Below, in pieces: positions 58,802 through 64,000 of a stretch of 64,000 nucleotides of DNA. Source of the stretch: Nostocoides sp. F2B08 (lineage in GTDB: Bacteria > Actinomycetota > Actinomycetes > Actinomycetales > Dermatophilaceae). Every line of letters starts with the position of its first letter. Position 1 is the stretch's first letter. The stretch spans positions 1-64,000 of the forward strand of contig NZ_WESE01000001.1 in NCBI RefSeq assembly GCF_009184895.1, given 5' to 3'. Below the pieces are notes generated by a model. It was not told the origin of the DNA and did no database searches. It saw only the letters and a program-made list of their open reading frames with translations. The translations under genes and the position numbers were made by a program.

Positions 58802-59686
58802 TTAGGCGTCCTCGGGGACCACGCCCGTCCGGTCCTCGTAGCGGGCCCTCGTGCCGTAGGCCTCGAACCCGAGCCGCTCGTACAGAGCGCGAGAGGGATT
58901 GTCCACGGCGACGTTGAGCCAGACCTTCTCGGTGCCGGAGGCCTTCAGGGCGGTGAGCGTCCGGACCACGAGGTGGGCACCGATCCGGTGGCCACGCCAC
59001 GTGGGCACAACGCCCACCTGCTCGATCCAGTCCCCCGACACCGTGATGAAGCCGATCGGCGCTCCCCCGCGGCTGTAGGCCACCCGGGAGTCGTCGGGGC
59101 GGAACTCGGGATCGCTGGAGAGCCAGGCGAGCCAGTCCTCCTCGGTGGGGTCGGGAAAGCCCGGCCGGTCACCGAAGGACTCGCGGTAGGCGATGTAGAA
59201 GTCATGGGCGCGTTCGTCCGTGAACGGCTCGGTCGTCACCCCCTCGGGCAGGGGGATCCGCGAGATGTGCGAGAGGTCGTGGTGCATCACCGTCTCGGCG
59301 AAGGTGCGCGTCAGCCCGCTCGCCGCGAACAGTGTCTCGGCCTCCGGCGACATCGTCTCGGCGATCACCTTGATCGGGACGCCGAGGGCCTGCTCGCGCG
59401 CCCAGGCGACCAGTGCCTCGCCGTGACCCTGACGGCGGACCGACGGGTGCACCAGACCGCTGGCGATCCGATGACCGACCTCGTCGTAGCTCAAGGACGC
59501 GACGGCCACCAGCTCGCCGAGGTCGTCACGGCCGGCGATCGTGTCGTCGCCGTAGAAGTACCGGTCGATGAAGGCGTCGTCGACCAGATGCGGGAGTCCC
59601 CCGTCGTGGTCGAGGCACGCCTGGGCGAGGGCGCGCACAGCGGGACGGTCCTCGGGGGTGAGCGCGGACCACTGAAGCACCGACAT
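58802..59686 (-). CDS. Tandem GNAT acetyltransferase
   Basis: A 294-residue protein with two GNAT folds. The N-terminal one has VHPSVRRQGHGEALVAWA and the C-terminal one VVPTWRGHRIGAHLVVRTL with VAVDNPSRALYERLGFEAYG. Both keep the acetyl-CoA pyrophosphate loop (Q/RxxGxG/A). The layout is like mycothiol synthase MshD, but I do not see enough specific signature to name it. The ATG at 59686 follows TAGGCT by six bases. Its stop lies next to the operator of the TauE/SafE gene. Confidence 0.85.
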   Translation of the reverse strand: MSVLQWSALTPEDRPAVRALAQACLDHDGGLPHLVDDAFIDRYFYGDDTIAGRDDLGELVAVASLSYDEVGHRIASGLVHPSVRRQGHGEALVAWAREQALGVPIKVIAETMSPEAETLFAASGLTRTFAETVMHHDLSHISRIPLPEGVTTEPFTDERAHDFYIAYRESFGDRPGFPDPTEEDWLAWLSSDPEFRPDDSRVAYSRGGAPIGFITVSGDWIEQVGVVPTWRGHRIGAHLVVRTLTALKASGTEKVWLNVAVDNPSRALYERLGFEAYGTRARYEDRTGVVPEDA

Positions 59687-59692
59687 GGCCCA

Positions 59693-59698
59693 AGCCTA
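59693..59698 (-). promoter_or_regulatory. -10 box of a leaderless promoter
   Basis: TAGGCT, six bases, ATG of the tandem GNAT gene. Confidence 0.45.
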
Positions 59699-59723
59699 CG
59701 GTGGCGGGAAGGGCGTTTCGGAC

Positions 59724-60584
59724 CTACAGGAGCACGGTCATGAACTCGCCGGCCTCGACGAATCCGACACGCCGGTATGCCGCGCGTGCGGCCGTGTTGA
59801 AGTCGTTGACGTAGAGGGTGACGAGTTGACCGACATCACACATGATCTGTTCCACAGCGGCCGCGATCAGCGGCACCGCGTAGCCGCGACCGCGGAGGTC
59901 GGGGGCGAGCCAGACTCCCTGAACCTGGACGCACCCGAGCGCCGCGCTGCCGATGTCGGTCTTGAAGATCACCCGCTCGGATCCGTCCGGGGCCGTGTCG
60001 GTCGCGATGTAGGTGTGGCCGCGACGGATCATCGCGGCGATCGAACCGAGGTAGGCCCGGGACGACCCGGTGTACGGCGGGTACCCGATCTCGTGCGTGA
60101 ACATGTGCTCCGCCGCAGGCAGGACCAGGTCGGCCTCCTCGACCCGCGCCCGACGGACCCGGGGATCGAGCGGCACGCCGAGAGTGGACGGCGGTGTCGA
60201 CGTGACGCACAACGGCTGGCTGCCCCGGATCTCGCGCGCATCGCCCCACAGGGGTTCGACGAGCGACCACATCGGCTCGACCTGGTCCCGCGGCCCGAGG
60301 ATGCTCGCGCAACGGCGACGACCGCGCCGGAGCCGGTCGACGAACTCCCCGCGACTGAGGGACGTCGTCTCGACCGGCACCACGTTGGCGTTGGCCCACA
60401 GGAGGGAGTCGAGCTCGCGCCCCGATCGGTGGGCGAGGAGGGACTGCGGCTGGGTCTCGAGGACCCCCTCGAGGATGCGTGAGGCGACGAAGACGTTGCT
60501 GGCGATGTCGCGCGCGCACACCTCCAGCGCCGCCTCACGATCGGCGGGCTGGAGCGGTCTGATCGCTGACCGGGTGCGCAGCAC
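59724..60584 (-). CDS. GNAT acetyltransferase with DUF4081 N-terminal domain
   Basis: A 286-residue protein. The N-terminal DUF4081 region (about 15-130, CARDIASNVFVASRILEG, WANANVVPV) is followed by a GNAT domain (about 140-286). It has VQGVWLAPDLRGRGYAVPLIAAAVEQI and LYVNDFNTAARAAYRRVGF. This pair of domains is conserved next to ispG in actinomycetes; the substrate is not known. The GTG at 60584 follows TAGCCT by six bases. Confidence 0.9.
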   Translation of the reverse strand: MLRTRSAIRPLQPADREAALEVCARDIASNVFVASRILEGVLETQPQSLLAHRSGRELDSLLWANANVVPVETTSLSRGEFVDRLRRGRRRCASILGPRDQVEPMWSLVEPLWGDAREIRGSQPLCVTSTPPSTLGVPLDPRVRRARVEEADLVLPAAEHMFTHEIGYPPYTGSSRAYLGSIAAMIRRGHTYIATDTAPDGSERVIFKTDIGSAALGCVQVQGVWLAPDLRGRGYAVPLIAAAVEQIMCDVGQLVTLYVNDFNTAARAAYRRVGFVEAGEFMTVLL

Positions 60585-60590
60585 GATGTC

Positions 60591-60596
60591 AGGCTA
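60591..60596 (-). promoter_or_regulatory. -10 box of a leaderless promoter
   Basis: TAGCCT, six bases, GTG of the DUF4081 GNAT gene; the same hexamer and spacing as at 508-513. Confidence 0.45.
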
Positions 60597-60621
60597 GCCC
60601 CATCCGCGCCCGCACGGAGGG

Positions 60622-61782
60622 TCAGCCGACGGTCACGCTCGGAGCCCCGGCGCTCTCCTCGTCGACCGGCTCGCCCATCTCCTCCGCGATCCGCATGGCC
60701 TCCTCGATCAGAGTCTCGACGATCCGGCTCTCCGGGACGGTCTTGATGACCTCGCCCTTGACGAAGATCTGACCCTTGCCGTTGCCCGACGCCACACCGA
60801 GGTCGGCCTCGCGCGCCTCGCCCGGCCCGTTGACGACGCAGCCCATCACGGCGACCCGCAGCGGCACCGTCATGCCCTCGAGCCCTGCGGTGACCTCGTC
60901 GGCGAGCTTGTAGACGTCGACCTGCGCCCGTCCACAGGAGGGGCACGAGACGATCTCGAGCTTGCGCGGCCGCAGGTTGAGGCTCTGGAGGATCTGCAGG
61001 CCGACCTTGACCTCCTCGACAGGTGGGGCCGAGAGAGACACGCGGATCGTGTCGCCGATCCCCTTGGACAGCAGAGCCCCGAAGGCGACCGCCGACTTGA
61101 TGGTGCCCTGGAACGCCGGACCGGCCTCGGTGACGCCGAGGTGGAGGGGCCAGTCGCCCCGCTCGGCGAGCATCTCGTAGGCCTTGACCATGACGACCGG
61201 GTCGTTGTGCTTGACCGAGATCTTGAAGTCGTGGAAGTCGTGCTCCTCGAAGAGACTCGCCTCCCAGACGGCCGACTCGACGAGGGCCTCGGCCGTCGGC
61301 TTGCCGTACTTCTCGAGGAGACGCTTGTCGAGCGAGCCGGCGTTCACGCCGATCCGGATCGAGACTCCCGCCTCCTTGGCGCGGCGGGCGATCTCGCCGA
61401 CCTGGTCGTCGAACTGGCGGATGTTGCCCGGGTTGACCCGCACGGCGGCGCAGCCGGCGTCGATCGCGGCGTAGACGTAGGCGGGCTGGAAGTGGATGTC
61501 GGCGATGACGGGGATCTGCGACTTACGCGCGATCGCCGGGAGGGCCTCGGCGTCGTCGCGGCTCGGGCAGGCCACCCGGACGATGTCGCACCCGGACGCG
61601 GTGAGCTCGGCGATCTGCTGCAGGGTCGCGTTGATGTCCGTCGTCGGGGTCGTCGTCATCGACTGGACCGAGACCGGCGCATCGCCTCCGACCTCGACCT
61701 TGCCGACCTTGATCTTGCGGGACGTGCGTCGTGGAGCCAGAGTGGGCGGCGGAAGTGCGGGCATACCGAGACCAACAGTCAT
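60622..61782 (-). CDS. ispG: 4-Hydroxy-3-methylbut-2-enyl diphosphate synthase (GcpE)
   Basis: A 386-residue iron-sulphur enzyme of the MEP isoprenoid pathway; it turns MEcPP into HMBPP. The TIM-barrel part shows [21 protein letters not shown] and [19 protein letters not shown]. The cluster cysteines lie in [10 protein letters not shown] and [16 protein letters not shown]. The ATG at 61782 follows GATACT by seven bases. It is two genes from dxr of the same pathway, with the site-2 protease between, a typical actinobacterial group. Confidence 0.97.
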   Translation of the reverse strand: MTVGLGMPALPPPTLAPRRTSRKIKVGKVEVGGDAPVSVQSMTTTPTTDINATLQQIAELTASGCDIVRVACPSRDDAEALPAIARKSQIPVIADIHFQPAYVYAAIDAGCAAVRVNPGNIRQFDDQVGEIARRAKEAGVSIRIGVNAGSLDKRLLEKYGKPTAEALVESAVWEASLFEEHDFHDFKISVKHNDPVVMVKAYEMLAERGDWPLHLGVTEAGPAFQGTIKSAVAFGALLSKGIGDTIRVSLSAPPVEEVKVGLQILQSLNLRPRKLEIVSCPSCGRAQVDVYKLADEVTAGLEGMTVPLRVAVMGCVVNGPGEAREADLGVASGNGKGQIFVKGEVIKTVPESRIVETLIEEAMRIAEEMGEPVDEESAGAPSVTVG

Positions 61783-61846
61783 GCGCACCAGTATCCCAGG
61801 CGTGACGCCCTGCTCCGACCTGAGCGAATCGGCGTCGTGGGTGGGG

Positions 61847-63205
61847 TCACCCCAGCTTGACCGGGTTGACCAGGTCCGCGTAGATGAGCAGCACCGCCAT
61901 CCCGATGAGGACGACCGAGACGGCGTACGCGAGCGGGAGCGCCTTGGCCACATCGACCGGGCCGGGGTCCGGGAGGCCCCTGGCACGCGCATACCCCTTC
62001 TTGACGGCCTCCCACAGCGCGCCCGCGACGTGGCCACCGTCCAAGGGCAGGAGCGGGATGAGGTTGAACACGAACAGCGCGATGTTCAGCCCCGCGAGGA
62101 GCAGGATCAGAGTGGCGAACCGCTGCTGCGGAGTCTCGAAGAGCGTGATCTCGCCGGAGGCGACCTCACCCGCGATGCGACCGACACCCACGACCGACAC
62201 CGGGCTCTCGAGATCACGCTCGGCGCCGCTGAAGGCGGCCTGGTAGACCCCGACCATCCGCTGCGGGAGCTGGGCGACGACCTCGGCGGTGCCGCTGACC
62301 ATCTCCCAGGCGATGCCCGGGACGACCGTCGGGCTCTGCCGCTCGATCTCGGTCACGGGACCACTCGCGATGCCGAGGAAGCCGGTGTCGACGAGCACGG
62401 GTTCGCCCGAGGCGTCGAGCACGGGCTCACCTTGCTCGTCCAGCTCCGGCAGCTCGTTCGTGATCGGCGTGGCGGTCAGGGTGAGCGTCTCGCCGTCCCG
62501 CTCGACGACGATGTCCGTCGGCATCCCCGACCGGGGCCGGATGAGGGTGGAGACGTCCCGATTGGTCTCGACCGGCTCACCGGCGATGGACCGCACGATG
62601 TCGCCGGGTCGCAGACCGGCCTCCGCCGCAGGCGTCAGCGGGTCCCCGGGCTCGCACACCCGGTCGGCCGTGGCTTCGGCGGCGCTGACGACGCACTCGC
62701 TGACCGTCCCGACGAAGGCGCCGGGCTTGGAGACCGCCGTGCCGTACGTCATGACGAGGCCGGAGAGCAGGATGAGCGCAAGGATGAGGTTCATCACGGG
62801 TCCGCCGAGCATGACGACGACCTTCTGCCAGGTCTTCAGCGCGTAGAACACCCGCCGCTCGTCACCCGGACGCAGCTCCTCGAGGGAGGCGGCCCGAGCC
62901 TCGTCGACGAGCTGGGACATCCGCCCGGTGCTCGACACCCGCACCTTGGTGGGGTCCTCTCCGCGCCGCGGCGGGAACATGCCGATCATCCGGATGTAGC
63001 CGCCGAGGGGGACGGCCTTGACGCCGTACTCGGTCTCCCCGCGGGTCCGCGACCACAGGGTCGGTCCGAAGCCGACCATGTACTGGGTCACGCGCACGCC
63101 GAAACGCTTGGCCGGCACCAGGTGGCCGATCTCGTGCCAGGCGATCGAGAACCCCACACCGGCCCCGACGAAGAGGACGCCGAGGACGTACCACAGCACG
63201 GTCAT
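61847..63205 (-). CDS. rip1: Site-2 protease, Rip1/RseP family
   Basis: A 452-residue intramembrane zinc metalloprotease that cuts membrane-bound anti-sigma factors and other substrates. The zinc motif HEIGH is at 24-28 in the first helix, and the third zinc ligand is in [15 protein letters not shown] near the C-terminus. One PDZ domain (about 175-285, [21 protein letters not shown]) follows. An insert of about 50 residues with repeated [17 protein letters not shown] lies in or after the PDZ. Its start overlaps the dxr stop by four bases. Confidence 0.94.
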   Translation of the reverse strand: MTVLWYVLGVLFVGAGVGFSIAWHEIGHLVPAKRFGVRVTQYMVGFGPTLWSRTRGETEYGVKAVPLGGYIRMIGMFPPRRGEDPTKVRVSSTGRMSQLVDEARAASLEELRPGDERRVFYALKTWQKVVVMLGGPVMNLILALILLSGLVMTYGTAVSKPGAFVGTVSECVVSAAEATADRVCEPGDPLTPAAEAGLRPGDIVRSIAGEPVETNRDVSTLIRPRSGMPTDIVVERDGETLTLTATPITNELPELDEQGEPVLDASGEPVLVDTGFLGIASGPVTEIERQSPTVVPGIAWEMVSGTAEVVAQLPQRMVGVYQAAFSGAERDLESPVSVVGVGRIAGEVASGEITLFETPQQRFATLILLLAGLNIALFVFNLIPLLPLDGGHVAGALWEAVKKGYARARGLPDPGPVDVAKALPLAYAVSVVLIGMAVLLIYADLVNPVKLG

Positions 63206-64000
63206 CTCTGCTCCTCTCCGTGAACGGGCCGACCGACCGGTTCCGAGCCCGCGACCAGGGCGGCCGCGGCGGCGCGGGCCCAGCCGTCGGCCCGCAGCAC
63301 CTCCTCAACGCTCGGCGATTCGGATGTGCTCCCGAGCTCGGACCGTCCCCGACCAGCGTACGCCTCGACCACCCGCGCCACCGTGTCCACGATCTCGAGG
63401 AAGCCGATCGAGCCGGCGTGGAACGCGTCGACGCAGACCTCGTTCGCGGCGTTGTAGACCGCCGGGAACGTCCCGCCCTCGGCACCGACCTCGCGCGCCA
63501 GTCGGACCGCGGGGAACGCCTCGTCGTCGAGAGGGAAGAAGTCCCACGACTGGGCGACACTCCAGTCGCACGGCTCGTCAACGTCCTCGAGACGCTCCGG
63601 CCACGACAGTCCCAGAGCGATGGGGACCAGCATCCGAGGCGGCCCCATCTGAGCGATCGTGGACCCGTCGTGGAACTCGACCATCGAGTGGATCCACTGC
63701 TGCGGGTGGACGACGACGTCGATCCGGTCGAAGGGGATGTCGAAGAGCAGGTGGGCCTCGATGACCTCGAGCCCCTTGTTCACGAGGGTCGCGGAGTTGG
63801 TCGTGACCAGCCGGCCCATTGCGTAGTTCGGGTGGGCGAGCGCTTGGGTCGGGGTCACGTCGAGCAGCTGGTCGCGCCTGCGTCCGCGGAAGGGACCGCC
63901 ACTGGCCGTCACGACGAGCCGGCGCACCTCCCGCGCACGACCGCCCCGCAGCGACTGCGCGATGGCGGAGTGCTCGGAGTCGACCGGCACGATCTGGTCC
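63202..64000 (-). CDS. dxr: 1-Deoxy-D-xylulose 5-phosphate reductoisomerase, C-terminal part
   Basis: The gene is cut by the right edge of the window; about 265 C-terminal residues are seen. The enzyme makes MEP from DXP with NADPH, the second step of the MEP pathway. Visible parts include PVDSEHSAIAQSL (metal- and substrate-binding), TASGGPFRGR, ALAHPNYAMGRLVTTNSATLVNKGLEVIEAHLLF and VVHPQQWIHSMVEFHDGS. The frame is open to 64000, so the N-terminal NADPH domain lies outside. It is the first visible gene of the dxr-rip1-ispG group. Confidence 0.97.
   Translation of the reverse strand, partial: DQIVPVDSEHSAIAQSLRGGRAREVRRLVVTASGGPFRGRRRDQLLDVTPTQALAHPNYAMGRLVTTNSATLVNKGLEVIEAHLLFDIPFDRIDVVVHPQQWIHSMVEFHDGSTIAQMGPPRMLVPIALGLSWPERLEDVDEPCDWSVAQSWDFFPLDDEAFPAVRLAREVGAEGGTFPAVYNAANEVCVDAFHAGSIGFLEIVDTVARVVEAYAGRGRSELGSTSESPSVEEVLRADGWARAAAAALVAGSEPVGRPVHGEEQR

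Overview
The window comes from a high-GC Gram-positive bacterium, almost certainly an actinomycete of the Micrococcales. An Intrasporangiaceae-type genome is my inference from gene order and codon use, not a proof. Third codon positions are nearly all G or C, GTG starts are common, and the backbone is the usual actinobacterial housekeeping order read on the minus strand. I see no insertion sequence, prophage, CRISPR array or rRNA operon.

Layout. 0.1-9.1 kb: a small NTF2-like protein, a secreted choice-of-anchor B protein, the DNA-uptake pair comEA-comEC, and leuS with a leucine-codon attenuator leader. 9.2-13.2 kb: a hypothetical protein, a YhhN membrane protein, a tRNA-Ala(GGC) followed by two tandem copies of its 3' end and terminator, a histidine phosphatase, and rsfS-nadD with a small membrane protein gene. 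13.2-13.8 kb: a non-coding gap with a cluster of DnaA-box-like sites. 13.8-23.7 kb: proA, pdxY, proB-obg, rpmA-rplU, the RNase E/G gene and a TIGR03936-type gene. 23.8-26.9 kb: two plus-strand genes (VWA/substrate-binding protein and a class III aminotransferase) separate that gene from its usual partner, the TIGR03960 radical SAM gene (26.9-28.9 kb). 29-34.7 kb: an acyl-CoA ligase, rodA, ribF, truB, rbfA.

34.8-45.3 kb is the main accessory region, lying between rbfA and infB, which are usually close. It carries a copper/haem trio (membrane protein, PCu(A)C lipoprotein, Tat-type DyP peroxidase). Next come a plus-strand signalling block (SARP/BTAD regulator, response regulator, NarL-type kinase, receiver-only regulator) and a minus-strand export block (multicopper oxidase, signal peptidase I, large secreted repeat protein). 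The promoters of the oxidase and of the receiver-only regulator share heptamer direct repeats like those bound by SARP regulators, which suggests one regulon.

45.5-64 kb: infB-ylxR-nusA-rimP, then a DUF4439 lipoprotein and an APH-family kinase on the plus strand, a PiT phosphate transporter, and proS-HAD-TauE. A second TauE/SafE gene follows, whose start lies under a 16-bp palindrome. The window closes with two GNAT acetyltransferases and the isoprenoid/site-2-protease group ispG-rip1-dxr, with dxr cut by the window edge.

A recurring feature is a TANNNT -10 box 6-7 bp before the start codon. At least a dozen genes look leaderless, and this also fixes several start codons.
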